64,000 bases of DNA from Fidelibacterota bacterium (GTDB taxonomy: Bacteria; Fidelibacterota; Marinisomatia; SCGC-AAA003-L08; JACNLC01). Below the pieces are notes generated by a model that ran no database searches, had not been told where the DNA came from, and worked only from the letters and a program-made list of their open reading frames with translations. The stretch is from assembly GCA_024277615.1 (NCBI GenBank), contig JAJRUW010000010.1, positions 1-64,000 on the forward strand. Direction: 5' to 3'. Numbering within the stretch: the stretch's first letter is position 1; each line of letters opens with the position of its first letter. A program made the position numbers and the translations under genes. This document shows positions 8,895-17,826 of the stretch, in pieces.

Positions 8895-10568
8895 TTGACT
8901 TCGGAGTATCGCAGCCGCTACAATTGGGTTACGGATGCCGGAGACTATCTCGGCAGATCGACGGTGATAAAATATGGTGGAAAATCAAAAGAATCTCTCA
9001 TCGGCCGCCGGGACCAACTCAGTAAATTGGAAATTGAAATTGAAAGCACAGCTGAAAAGCTGGAGCAAATTAAAAAAAATATTCAGAATTATAAAACCCG
9101 GGCAGATGCCGTACGTACTTCCCTTGAGCAAAAAATAACCCAGCTGGATAAATCGGTTGCAGATTCCGTTCAGCTTGAAAAAAAACTGGCGCAGCACCGG
9201 TACTCCTGTCAGCATCAGAAAGAAAGATTAAACGAGAATGATGAGGTTATAGCTGAAAATATAAGAGCTGTCAAGGTTCTCGGAATTCGGCAGACAAAAT
9301 TGGATGAAGCTCTCAATGAATTAAAAACCGAATATAAATCCATCCAGGCAGAAATTGCTGAAATGTCTGTCGCTCTGGAGACGATCAACAAGGAACGCAA
9401 TAAAAAACAGCAGGGGAAGCAGGATTCCCGCGTAAAACTGGTTGAAATTGAAAAGGAGTTTGAAGGATTAGAGTATCGTCTTGAAGCTTCAACAAGCCAG
9501 TTGGTCGAACTGGATAACAGGAAAAAGCAAATCATGTCGGCCTCCGAACGACTGGGTGAAAAAGTGCTCGGCCTGGAGCGATCCATCGCTGAAAATTCAG
9601 AGGTAAAAGAAGATCTCATCCGCGAACAGAATAAACTGGTAGATAAAAAGCGCAGCATCCAGGATACCTATAACGGATTATACGAACAGATGCAGGACTT
9701 GCAGCGTAATGTTAGGGATCGTCAGAAAGTAAAGGAAGAAAATATTCAGCAGATCCGCCAGGCAGAACTTAAACTTGCAGAGCTGACAAAGGAAAAAGAG
9801 CTGATCCGCAACAAGATCCGGGAGGTCTATCACCAGGAAGTACCGAAACGGATTTTGGATTTAACTGAGATCAATATTGATGAACTCAGGGATTCTATCG
9901 CGGCGATTGACCGCTCAATCAACCGCATCGGCCCTATCAATATGGCTGTCGCAGAGGAGTATAAAGCTGAATCCGAGCGCTATGAATTCTTAAAAAAGCA
10001 GTTTGATGACCTGCAGGAGTCTGAGCAGAATCTGAAACAATCAATTGAGAAAATTGATACCGAAGCACGTAAAAAGTTCAGCAAAACCTTTGAACAGGTG
10101 GCTGAAAATTTTAAAACAACCTATAAATTATTTTTCGACGGAGGTGAGGCTCACGTCAGACTCGTAGGGAGTGACGACCCGCTGGAGGCGGAAATCGAGA
10201 TCATTGCCCGGCCTCCTGGAAAACGCACTCAAACCATCAGAATGTTGTCTGCCGGTGAAAAAGCGCTGACGGCTATCAGCCTGCTGTTTGCAATCTATCT
10301 TGTAAAACCGAGCCCGTTTTGCATTTTGGATGAAGTCGATGCCCCCCTGGATGACAGTAACATTACACGGTTTACAAAGGTCTTACGTCAGTTTTCCGAA
10401 AATACGCAATTTATTGTAATTACCCATAATAAATTGACCATGGAAGAGGCCGACTATCTCTATGGTGTCACCCAGGAAGAAGAAGGTGTGTCAAAAATTG
10501 TCTCCGTCAAATTCAAAAACGAGGGACAGCCTTTACAGGCGGTAACTTCTGATATCCCCGGTAATTGA
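8895..10568 (+). CDS. smc: Chromosome segregation protein SMC, C-terminal part (after the in-frame stop)
   Basis: Continuation of smc in the same frame. It contains the end of the hinge (YNWVTDAGDYLGRSTVIKYGG), the returning coiled coil and the C-terminal ATPase lobe with Walker B FCILDEVDAPLDDSN and VITHNK. The ABC signature reads LSAGEKALTAISLL, where most SMCs have LSGGEKAL. The TTG proposed as start lacks a good ribosome-binding site, so independent translation is doubtful. The intact SMC would be this half joined to the preceding one. If the stop is real, the cell would need another condensin such as MukBEF or a second SMC, neither of which is visible here. Confidence 0.92.
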   Translation: MTSEYRSRYNWVTDAGDYLGRSTVIKYGGKSKESLIGRRDQLSKLEIEIESTAEKLEQIKKNIQNYKTRADAVRTSLEQKITQLDKSVADSVQLEKKLAQHRYSCQHQKERLNENDEVIAENIRAVKVLGIRQTKLDEALNELKTEYKSIQAEIAEMSVALETINKERNKKQQGKQDSRVKLVEIEKEFEGLEYRLEASTSQLVELDNRKKQIMSASERLGEKVLGLERSIAENSEVKEDLIREQNKLVDKKRSIQDTYNGLYEQMQDLQRNVRDRQKVKEENIQQIRQAELKLAELTKEKELIRNKIREVYHQEVPKRILDLTEINIDELRDSIAAIDRSINRIGPINMAVAEEYKAESERYEFLKKQFDDLQESEQNLKQSIEKIDTEARKKFSKTFEQVAENFKTTYKLFFDGGEAHVRLVGSDDPLEAEIEIIARPPGKRTQTIRMLSAGEKALTAISLLFAIYLVKPSPFCILDEVDAPLDDSNITRFTKVLRQFSENTQFIVITHNKLTMEEADYLYGVTQEEEGVSKIVSVKFKNEGQPLQAVTSDIPGN

Positions 10569-10585
10569 TCCGTACAGGGGATTTG

Positions 10586-11263
10586 ATGAATATTCGCTTC
10601 TACCACGAAGTTCTTGAGTTCATATACCCGCAATACTGTAAAACCTGCGAACGAAAGTTAAACTCCGCTGAAATTCGATATTGCAGGAATTGCTTTAATC
10701 AACTTGTCCCGACGGATCTCGGCAACTGGATAAAAAAGACCACAACGGGTGAACATCTTGACTTTGCTTATTCAGCCTTTTGGTATGACGAAATCCTGCA
10801 GGATTGTATCCACAACGGTAAATATAATGGCTGTAAAAGACTTTTAAGGATAATTTCCGAAATGGCGCTGTCAGAGTTGGAAGACGCCCCGGAAATTATG
10901 CGGGTTGATCTGCTTCTGCCCGTTCCTTTGCACAAGGTGCGCTATCGGGAAAGAGGTTTTAACCAGGCCGAGATAATCGCCCGGACGGTTGGTGAACGAT
11001 TCAATCTGCCTGTAAAAACCAATCTGATTCACAGATCAGAGTGGACGACTTCTCAAACGAAGCTTGATATAGCAGGACGCCGCCGGAATACGGAACAGGC
11101 CTTTAAAGTTACCGGCATCTGTGAAGGTAAACGTCTTTTGCTGATCGATGACGTGCTGACGTCAGGAGCTACTTCGAACTCATGCGCGAAAAAGCTGAAA
11201 GAACGGGGTGCAGCGACCGTAGGCATTTTCACTGTTGCCACACCGGATTTCGGCCTGAAGTAA
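10586..11263 (+). CDS. ComF family phosphoribosyltransferase-like protein
   Basis: A 225-residue ComF homologue. An N-terminal zinc-ribbon is visible (CKTCERKLNSAEIRYCRNC), followed by a type I phosphoribosyltransferase domain with the PRPP loop LLIDDVLTSGATSNSC and RERGFNQAEIIA. In naturally competent bacteria ComF acts in DNA uptake; in others the role is unknown. I chose the ATG over the upstream TTG of the ORF track because it has an AGGGGA ribosome-binding site five bases ahead and gives a conventional N-terminus. Confidence 0.88.
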   Translation: MNIRFYHEVLEFIYPQYCKTCERKLNSAEIRYCRNCFNQLVPTDLGNWIKKTTTGEHLDFAYSAFWYDEILQDCIHNGKYNGCKRLLRIISEMALSELEDAPEIMRVDLLLPVPLHKVRYRERGFNQAEIIARTVGERFNLPVKTNLIHRSEWTTSQTKLDIAGRRRNTEQAFKVTGICEGKRLLLIDDVLTSGATSNSCAKKLKERGAATVGIFTVATPDFGLK

Positions 11264-11428
11264 TGAGCACCGGGCCGCGGCACTATTAAATACCGGCGAG
11301 TGCAGCAATCCTGATACTTGTGAGAAGTGCTGATTATGACATGAAACCAGCCGATTTGCGATTGGCAAAAGCCTTGTTTTATGAACGATAAGAATCCGAT
11401 ATTTGCGTTCTGAATTTTGACTGAATTC

Positions 11429-12622
11429 ATGCGAAAACTATCAGAACTAAATCTCAACAAAAAACGTTGTCTGGTGCGCGTCGATTTTAATGTGCCGCTT
11501 GCCGATGGTGACGTGCAAAATGATTTTCGTATAAGGGCCGCAATACCAACCATCCGGCATTGCCTGAATCAGGGTGCTTCTGTGGTGCTGATGTCACATT
11601 TGGGAAGACCCAAAGGCAAGATCGTAGAAGAGTTATCCCTGGAACCCGTGGCTTATGCCCTGGAAGGACTTTTAGCTCAGGAAGTAAAATTCTCGACGGA
11701 TTGCATTTCAACGGAAGCTCTGAAGGTTTCCGAAAAACTGGGTGTGGGTGAAGTGCATTTATTGGAAAATCTTCGTTTTCACCCGGGTGAGACAAATAAT
11801 GATGCCAAATTTTCAGAGAGATTGGCTAAACATGGTGATATTTACATAAATGATGCCTTCGGAACTGCCCACCGTCCCCATGCCTCAAATGTAGGTGTGT
11901 TGGATTATTTCAGATTATCAGCCGCTGGTTTTTTACTCGAAAAGGAGCGGAAATATCTATCCGGTGCGGTAAAGTCTCCAAAACATCCTTTTGTGGTTAT
12001 CCTTGGCGGTTCTAAGGTTGCCGGTAAGATTGATCTGATCCACAATCTTTTAAAGCAAGCGGATAAAATAATGATTGGCGGCGCAATGGCCTTCACTTTT
12101 CTCAAAGTTCTGGGTGAAAATGTGGGGAACTCAAAGGTAGAAGCGGATAAACTGTCGGTGGCAAAAAAAATTCTGTCTGAAGCGGAGAAACAGAATGTTG
12201 AGATTATCCTGCCGGCAGATGTTGTTGCAGCACCGGAATTGGATACGGATTCACCCTGGAGGGTCACAAAACTGGACGAGTTAGAGGACGACGAAAGTGG
12301 ATTTGATGTAGGTCCCGAAACTTCAATGATCTTCGAATCTCATTTGGAAGACGCCGGTACGATTTTATGGAATGGCCCGCTGGGCGTATTTGAAATTCCA
12401 GCTTTTTCAACGGGGACTCACTCCATTGCCCATGCCATAATTAATGAAACGGAAGAAGGAGCTATTTCTATTGTTGGAGGTGGAGATACGGCTTCTGCAG
12501 TTGAGAGCCTGGAATCCGGCATGAACGGGTTCACCCATATCTCAACCGGTGGTGGTGCGTCTCTCGAACTGTTAAGCGGCCTTGTACTGCCGGCCTTTAA
12601 GGCGCTGGATGACCATGAGTAG
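11429..12622 (+). CDS. pgk: Phosphoglycerate kinase
   Basis: Transfers phosphate between 1,3-bisphosphoglycerate and ADP in glycolysis. The 397-residue product has the standard features: KRCLVRVDFNVPL, LMSHLGRPKG, LLENLRFHPGE, NDAFGTAHRPHAS, VVILGGSKVAGKIDLI, ILWNGPLGVFEIPAF and the C-terminal IVGGGDTASAVE with STGGGASLELLSG. The ATG four codons into the ORF-track frame is preferred over the TTG. It overlaps tpiA by eight bases, so the two glycolytic genes are co-translated. Confidence 0.97.
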   Translation: MRKLSELNLNKKRCLVRVDFNVPLADGDVQNDFRIRAAIPTIRHCLNQGASVVLMSHLGRPKGKIVEELSLEPVAYALEGLLAQEVKFSTDCISTEALKVSEKLGVGEVHLLENLRFHPGETNNDAKFSERLAKHGDIYINDAFGTAHRPHASNVGVLDYFRLSAAGFLLEKERKYLSGAVKSPKHPFVVILGGSKVAGKIDLIHNLLKQADKIMIGGAMAFTFLKVLGENVGNSKVEADKLSVAKKILSEAEKQNVEIILPADVVAAPELDTDSPWRVTKLDELEDDESGFDVGPETSMIFESHLEDAGTILWNGPLGVFEIPAFSTGTHSIAHAIINETEEGAISIVGGGDTASAVESLESGMNGFTHISTGGGASLELLSGLVLPAFKALDDHE

Positions 12623-13370
12623 AAAACAATACTGTGTTGCCAACTGGAAAATGAATCTTACGTCCACTGAGGGCGTTAACTTCATTTTGGACCTGGTGTC
12701 CAAAGATATTATGTCAGCATCCGCAAAGATCATTCTCTGCCCTTCATTCACAGGGATTATTCCGGCAGTAGAAGCTGCAAAAGACTGCCGGATTGAAATT
12801 GGAGCCCAGAATGTTTATTTTGAACCGGAAGGTGCATTTACCGGGGAGGTTTCGACGGCAATGCTGAAAGATGCGGGATGTCAATGGGTTATTCTGGGGC
12901 ACTCGGAGCGCAGACATATTTTCAAAGAGGACGACCAGACAATTGCAAGGAAAATTCAACGAGCTTTGCGGGATGACCTGAAGATCATTTTATGTATCGG
13001 AGAAACACTTGAGCAAAGAGAGGCCGGACAGACGGACGCACTCTTGAAAAGTCAGCTAAAGTCGGCAATTGAGAATATCTCAGTGATACCCGAGGATGGA
13101 TTCTGCATAGCCTATGAACCGGTTTGGGCCATAGGAACCGGCAAGACTGCAACACCGGACCTGGCAGCTGACGCTCACAGACTGATCAGAGACAATCTGA
13201 CGGATATGGGACTACCCGGAGAAACTGTTTCACTCCTTTATGGCGGGAGTGTAAAACCGGAGAACGCTAAAGAATTAATAAAAACTGATGGAATTGACGG
13301 CTTCCTAATTGGAGGCGCATCATTGAAAAGTGAAGCATTCTGTCAGATCTACGAACAATTTAAATCGTAA
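12615..13370 (+). CDS. tpiA: Triosephosphate isomerase
   Basis: Interconverts dihydroxyacetone phosphate and glyceraldehyde 3-phosphate. Starting at the ATG that overlaps the end of pgk gives 251 residues, the family length, opening MSRKQYCVANWKMNLT with the active-site Lys in NWKMN. The catalytic His is in LGHSERR, the catalytic Glu in AYEPVWAIGTGKTA, and the phosphate loop is LLYGGSVKPENA and DGFLIGGASL. The ORF-track start eleven codons upstream lies within pgk and is unlikely. Confidence 0.97.
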   Translation: MSRKQYCVANWKMNLTSTEGVNFILDLVSKDIMSASAKIILCPSFTGIIPAVEAAKDCRIEIGAQNVYFEPEGAFTGEVSTAMLKDAGCQWVILGHSERRHIFKEDDQTIARKIQRALRDDLKIILCIGETLEQREAGQTDALLKSQLKSAIENISVIPEDGFCIAYEPVWAIGTGKTATPDLAADAHRLIRDNLTDMGLPGETVSLLYGGSVKPENAKELIKTDGIDGFLIGGASLKSEAFCQIYEQFKS

Positions 13371-13382
13371 GGAGAGTTAACA

Positions 13383-13802
13383 GTGCTGTATGGTTTTTTA
13401 ATTTTTATTTTTGTAGTGGTCTGTCTGCTGCTGATGGGCATCATTTTGATCCAATCCAGTAAAACGGGCGGTATGGGAACTGCCATGGGGGGAGCGGCCG
13501 TTCAGGCAGCTTTCGGTGGACAGGGTGCCGACAAGCTTCTCACTAAGATTACAATTGGATTAGCAGCCGCTTTCATGCTTTTGTCAATCAGTATTAACCT
13601 GGTTAATACACCTGATGTTACAAATGCGGCAACCGGAGGAAGTATTATCAGTCAAAAGGCAAAATCAGATGTGGGTAATCTGGGGGCTCCCCTGGATTTG
13701 GATTCACCGGTCAAACCTGCTGAAAGCCCGACGGGAACAGAAAACAGCCCGGCCGGTACTGAAAGCAATAGTGATAAAGCAACAGACTCTGGCGGTGAAT
13801 GA
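13383..13802 (+). CDS. secG: Preprotein translocase subunit SecG
   Basis: SecG is the small auxiliary membrane subunit of the SecYEG export channel. It has two hydrophobic helices (GFLIFIFVVVCLLLMGIILIQ and ITIGLAAAFMLLSISINLV) flanking the conserved QSSKTGGMGTAMGG and FGGQGADKLLTKIT loop. The C-terminal third is a polar Pro/Ser/Thr-rich tail that is long for SecG. The start is GTG, supported by the AAGGAGAG ribosome-binding site. The stop lies six bases before a tRNA gene, and the pgk-tpiA-secG order is common in bacteria. Confidence 0.94.
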   Translation: MLYGFLIFIFVVVCLLLMGIILIQSSKTGGMGTAMGGAAVQAAFGGQGADKLLTKITIGLAAAFMLLSISINLVNTPDVTNAATGGSIISQKAKSDVGNLGAPLDLDSPVKPAESPTGTENSPAGTESNSDKATDSGGE

Positions 13803-13808
13803 TAAAAT

Positions 13809-13893
13809 GCTGAAGTGGTGAAACTGGTAGACACGCTGTCTTGAGGGGGCAGTGAGAAAATTTCTCGTGCGGGTTCGAGTCCCGCCTTCAGCA
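13809..13893 (+). tRNA. tRNA-Leu (anticodon GAG)
   Basis: A complete class II tRNA. The acceptor stem is GCTGAAG/CTTCAGC, the D arm TGGTGAAACTGGTAGACAC, the anticodon stem CTGTC/GGCAG with loop TTGAGGG giving anticodon GAG, the long variable arm GAGAAA/TTTCTC, and the T arm GCGGG-TTCGAGT-CCCGC. The discriminator base is A. The following bases are CAG, so CCA is not encoded and must be added by nucleotidyltransferase. It reads the Leu codons CUC and CUU. Confidence 0.95.
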
Positions 13894-13923
13894 CAGAATT
13901 TTGAATAAAATAGGAGCGACACT

Positions 13924-15210
13924 TTGAAAATTGTCTTAATCAATCTCTTAATTTCGGTTTTCATTTTTGCCCAGGCTGACCCTTTAAGCGAAGCACAGAA
14001 GGCAGTGGAATCAGGGCAATACCCTGATGCTCTTGCAAAAGTCGAAACAGCGCTTTCATCGTCCGGAGAGAATGCTGAACTATTATTACTGGGTGCACAA
14101 ATAGCCGTTAAACTCGATGATTTAAACAAAGCAAAGGATTTTATGGTAAAAGCAAATACCGTTGATCCGAAGAATGTGGATATCATTGATTACTGGGAAA
14201 AATTGAAATCGTTAAGTGATTTGATGTCTTATGGACAGAAGACCTTCAAAATGGCATCTTATGATGAAGCCATGGAATCTTTCGACAGTACAATTGTGAA
14301 GTTCCCGGATTTCGCCCTGGGTTATTACATGAAAGGGCAGGTTTATTATCGTCTGAAAAATTATGACGAGGCCGTTGCCAATTATAAAATTGCCAGAAAA
14401 TTAAATCCTTTTGAAGAGAAATACTCAAAAGCCATCTCGGCAATCGCTTCAAAACTTTATAATGAAGGCAATGATCAGCAGCGCCGGAAGAAGTACAAGG
14501 ACTCAATTCCAAAATACGAAAAAGCTCTCGAATATGACCCTACACTGAGTCAGGCTCTCTTTAGAATTTCTTATGCTTATTATAAGTTATCTGATTTCAC
14601 AGAAGCTAAAAATCATCTTGGTAAATTAGTTTCACAGGATCCGGGACACGCTGAAGCAAGAAAATTATTGGGGGATATCCATGCTAAGGAAAATGACTTC
14701 GAAACGGCAGTAGAATGGTATAAAAAAGCCACGAAGATTAAGCCGGATTACACAAAATCTTATTATTCGGAAGGTAAGATCCTGCAAACACTTGGGAAAA
14801 ATGATGAGGCTTTAGCTGTTTTGGATAAAACCGTGGAACTGGATCCCACCTATTACCGGGCCTATGAATTGTTGGGAATCATCCATCAGGAGAAAAATGA
14901 GAATGATGCTGCAATCCTTAACTATCGTCTGGCGATAAAAAACAGCAAAAAACCCTATTCAGCCTATTGGAGACTTGCATCCGTTTACAATATTGAAGAT
15001 AAATGTGACCAGGCAGAAACCGCGGCAAAAGCGGCACTCGATATAAAACCAAATTATGCAGCAGCTTATTTCGAACTTGGCCTCGCTGAAAAATGCCTGG
15101 GGAAAAAAGTAGCCGCACTCGAGTCCTGGAAGAAAATCCTGGATGACAGAGAATGGGGTAAATCGGCACAATACGAGTTAAAAAAATATTATAAAGAATT
15201 AGAGAATTAA
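13924..15210 (+). CDS. Exported TPR-repeat protein
   Basis: A 428-residue protein with an N-terminal signal peptide (IVLINLLISVFIFAQA) followed almost entirely by tetratricopeptide repeats, about ten by eye (for example ALGYYMKGQVYYRLKNYDEA and AAAYFELGLAEKCLGKKVAA). TPR solenoids bind other proteins; which partner is unknown here. The TTG start is supported by an AGGAGCG ribosome-binding site upstream and by the signal peptide beginning directly at it. A factor-independent terminator follows the gene, so with the tRNA it may form a short transcript. Confidence 0.85.
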   Translation: MKIVLINLLISVFIFAQADPLSEAQKAVESGQYPDALAKVETALSSSGENAELLLLGAQIAVKLDDLNKAKDFMVKANTVDPKNVDIIDYWEKLKSLSDLMSYGQKTFKMASYDEAMESFDSTIVKFPDFALGYYMKGQVYYRLKNYDEAVANYKIARKLNPFEEKYSKAISAIASKLYNEGNDQQRRKKYKDSIPKYEKALEYDPTLSQALFRISYAYYKLSDFTEAKNHLGKLVSQDPGHAEARKLLGDIHAKENDFETAVEWYKKATKIKPDYTKSYYSEGKILQTLGKNDEALAVLDKTVELDPTYYRAYELLGIIHQEKNENDAAILNYRLAIKNSKKPYSAYWRLASVYNIEDKCDQAETAAKAALDIKPNYAAAYFELGLAEKCLGKKVAALESWKKILDDREWGKSAQYELKKYYKELEN

Positions 15211-15237
15211 AATAATTCACATTTCAGGGAATAAAAG

Positions 15238-15260
15238 AGGCGAATCATATCGCCTTTTTT
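15238..15260 (+). terminator. Rho-independent terminator after the TPR gene
   Basis: Perfect six-base-pair stem AGGCGA/TCGCCT with a six-base loop, followed by a long T tract (TTTTTTATTTTATTTTT). It ends the transcript of the TPR gene and lies just ahead of the HAD gene. Confidence 0.85.
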
Positions 15261-15275
15261 ATTTTATTTTTGACT

Positions 15276-15959
15276 ATGATTAAAGCGGTAGTTTTTGACC
15301 TGGATAATACCCTGCTTGATTTTATGCAGATGAAAGAACGTTCTGTCGATTCAGCCGTGAAAGGGATGATCGAAGCCGGAATGGATATCGACCCGGTTAA
15401 GGCGGCTGAGAAAATCTTCAATATTTACTGGCAGAAGGGGGTTGAATATCAGGAGGTCCTGGATGATTTCATTGAAAAAGAACTCGGAGAAGTGAATTAT
15501 AAATATCTTGCGGCAGGAATAGTTGCTTATCGTAAGGCCAAGGAAGCCTCGCTTGTCCCCTATCCATACGTTAACAGCACACTTCAAAAACTAGCCAAAA
15601 GCGGCTATAAACTCGGTCTTGTTTCCGATGCACCGGCCAGGGAGGCCTGGATGAGAATTTGCTCGGTGAATATGCACCATATTTTTGATGCTGTGGTTAC
15701 ATTCGAGGATACAGGAGAGCATAAACCCTCTGCCAAACCATTTCAATTGATCGCTTCACGTCTCGGTTGTAAGGCTGAGGATATTCTGATGGTCGGGGAC
15801 TGGCCGGAACGCGATGTTATCGGAGCAAACGAAGTCGGGATGAGAACCGCATTTGCAAAATACGGGGATAGATTCGAAACAGTTCATTCCGGTGCCGATT
15901 ATGACCTCGAGAATTTTTCCGATATTTTAAAAGTTTTGGAATTGGAAGCTAACCGGTGA
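15276..15959 (+). CDS. HAD-superfamily hydrolase (subfamily IA)
   Basis: A phosphatase-like protein of 227 residues. Motif I is VVFDLDNTLLDF with the nucleophilic Asp, motif II is in LGLVSDAPA, motif III is the Lys in GEHKPSAKPF, and motif IV is MVGDWPERDVIGANEVGM. A helical cap lies between motifs I and II. Substrate cannot be deduced. The ATG two codons inside the ORF-track frame is preferred to the TTG, because the TTG falls at the end of the preceding terminator T tract. It overlaps acpS by four bases. Confidence 0.88.
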   Translation: MIKAVVFDLDNTLLDFMQMKERSVDSAVKGMIEAGMDIDPVKAAEKIFNIYWQKGVEYQEVLDDFIEKELGEVNYKYLAAGIVAYRKAKEASLVPYPYVNSTLQKLAKSGYKLGLVSDAPAREAWMRICSVNMHHIFDAVVTFEDTGEHKPSAKPFQLIASRLGCKAEDILMVGDWPERDVIGANEVGMRTAFAKYGDRFETVHSGADYDLENFSDILKVLELEANR

Positions 15960-16309
15960 TCTTTGTAGGAACGGATATTATTGAAGTCAAACGGCTCCGG
16001 GAGACCCTCGAAAAGAACGGGTCTCGATTTGTCGGTAAAATATTTACACCTGAGGAAATCGCCTATTGTTCCGGCAAGGCAGAACAAGCGATGCACTATG
16101 CCGGGAGATTCGCCGCTAAGGAGGCCGTCAAAAAATCGCTCCTTTCCTATGACAGTAAAAAGCTAATACCGCTTAAAAACATTTGCATTAATCGCCGGGA
16201 TGACGGCGCACCCATTGTCAAGATACAGAATTCTGATCATACGGTTCAAATCTCTATTTCGCATACCAGGGATTACGCTACGGCTGTAGCAGTCCTTGAA
16301 ATAAAATGA
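15956..16309 (+). CDS. acpS: Holo-[acyl-carrier-protein] synthase
   Basis: AcpS transfers 4'-phosphopantetheine from CoA to the serine of acyl carrier protein. At 117 residues it has the family size, with the magnesium-binding IFVGTDIIEVKRL near the N-terminus, YAGRFAAKEAVKKSL (WxxKEA-type motif) in the middle, and QISISHTRDYATAVAV near the end. The GTG start overlaps the upstream TGA. The stop overlaps the start of nnr, a widely seen acpS-nnr pairing. Confidence 0.95.
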   Translation: MIFVGTDIIEVKRLRETLEKNGSRFVGKIFTPEEIAYCSGKAEQAMHYAGRFAAKEAVKKSLLSYDSKKLIPLKNICINRRDDGAPIVKIQNSDHTVQISISHTRDYATAVAVLEIK

Positions 16310-17826
16310 TACCCCTTCTTTCAGAAAACGAGGCCAGAAACCTGGACGAGCGGACCATTCGGACGGGTCGGCTCAACGGCGCAGATCTGATGGAAAATGC
16401 CGGAAAACAATCGGCCCGATATTTTGTGGAAAATATTCAGGACGTATTTTCTCAAGCCGTACTCATTGTTGCCGGGAAAGGCAATAATGGGGGAGACGGC
16501 ATCGTCATGCACCATTATTTGCTGCAATTCGGGGTCGATTCGACGCTGCTTCTGCTGTCGGAATCCGAGCCGGAAAGAACTGTGGTCAGGTCTCACGACA
16601 TTCCCGATGATACTGTTATTATCTACAATGAGACCCTCGAAATTAATAGTTTTGACTGGATTGTGGATGCAGTTTTCGGGATCGGATTAAAGCGTGATAT
16701 TACGGGAATGTATGAAAACCTGATTCATAAAATTACTTTCTGTGCCAATATGATATCGATTGACATCCCCACGGGCATTTATACGGATACAGGGGTTGCC
16801 GGTAACTGTGCTGTACGTTCTAAAATTACACTTACGATGGGTTATCCCAAACCGGGTCTTTTTTTGAATGAAGGATTGTCCCATTCCGGAAAAGTCGTAA
16901 CGCTTGATATCGGCTTTGACGATTTGGAAGAGGGCGCCGTGAAACAGTTTCTAATGACGAGGGCTGATATTCGGGGTCGTCTGAAATCATATCCGCTACA
17001 TGCTAATAAATTTTCCAGAGGCAAAATCATCACCTATGCAGGATCGAAAGGAATGACGGGAGCAGCCATACTGGCTTGCAAAAGTGCTTACAGAAGTGGT
17101 TCCGGGATCATTAGATTAATCGTACCGGAGAGTCTGAATTCAGTATTCGAAGCAACTTTAACCGAAACCATCACAGTCCCCGTGGCAGACGGTCAAAAGG
17201 GCTATTTGACCAGCGACTCCACAGAGCCGGTTAATAGAGAACTCGACTGGGGAGATGTGCTGATTTGCGGTCCGGGGCTCGGGACTATGCCGGAAGCCGT
17301 TGCCCTCACCGGAGAAATCCTCAAATTTTGGGAAAAGCCGCTGGTTCTTGATGCTTCCGGTTTCGAGCCGCTGATAAATGGATCAATTTCCATATCAGAT
17401 CTGCCTCAGGAGTCAATCTTGTCGCCGCATTTGCATGAATTTTGTCGTCTGTTTAATAAAGATAAGAAAGAAGTGACGTCAGATCCGCTTGGAGCCCTTC
17501 GTTCGGTTTCGGCCTTGCTTGAGGGCCGTGTGCTGATATTAAAAGGCGCACCCACCCTGATCCTGACGAATTCCGGTATGATCTGTTTCATGACGCAGGG
17601 TAATCCTATACTGGCGACTGCGGGAAGCGGAGATGTTCTGTCCGGATTACTCGCAGGCTTGCTGGCACAGGGTTATTCAACTGATGATTCTGCATTCATT
17701 GCAACCTGGATTCATGCCGAATGCGCCAAATTATTTATCAGGGATCGGGGGCCAAAAGGTTTGGTGGCATCAGATCTTATTAACTACATACCGGGGGCTT
17801 ATGCCGCGCTTTCTTCTGCCCCTTAA
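16306..17826 (+). CDS. nnr: Bifunctional NAD(P)H-hydrate epimerase / dehydratase
   Basis: Repairs hydrated NAD(P)H. The N-terminal about 210 residues form the NnrE epimerase (VLIVAGKGNNGGDGIVMHHYL, WIVDAVFGIGL, ISIDIPTGIYTDTG). The C-terminal half is the NnrD dehydratase (KIITYAGSKGMTGAAILAC, LICGPGLG, LVLDASGFEPL, LATAGSGDVLSGLLAGLLAQG). The 506-residue length fits the fused form. It overlaps acpS at its start and the VanZ-like gene at its end. Confidence 0.95.
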   Translation: MIPLLSENEARNLDERTIRTGRLNGADLMENAGKQSARYFVENIQDVFSQAVLIVAGKGNNGGDGIVMHHYLLQFGVDSTLLLLSESEPERTVVRSHDIPDDTVIIYNETLEINSFDWIVDAVFGIGLKRDITGMYENLIHKITFCANMISIDIPTGIYTDTGVAGNCAVRSKITLTMGYPKPGLFLNEGLSHSGKVVTLDIGFDDLEEGAVKQFLMTRADIRGRLKSYPLHANKFSRGKIITYAGSKGMTGAAILACKSAYRSGSGIIRLIVPESLNSVFEATLTETITVPVADGQKGYLTSDSTEPVNRELDWGDVLICGPGLGTMPEAVALTGEILKFWEKPLVLDASGFEPLINGSISISDLPQESILSPHLHEFCRLFNKDKKEVTSDPLGALRSVSALLEGRVLILKGAPTLILTNSGMICFMTQGNPILATAGSGDVLSGLLAGLLAQGYSTDDSAFIATWIHAECAKLFIRDRGPKGLVASDLINYIPGAYAALSSAP

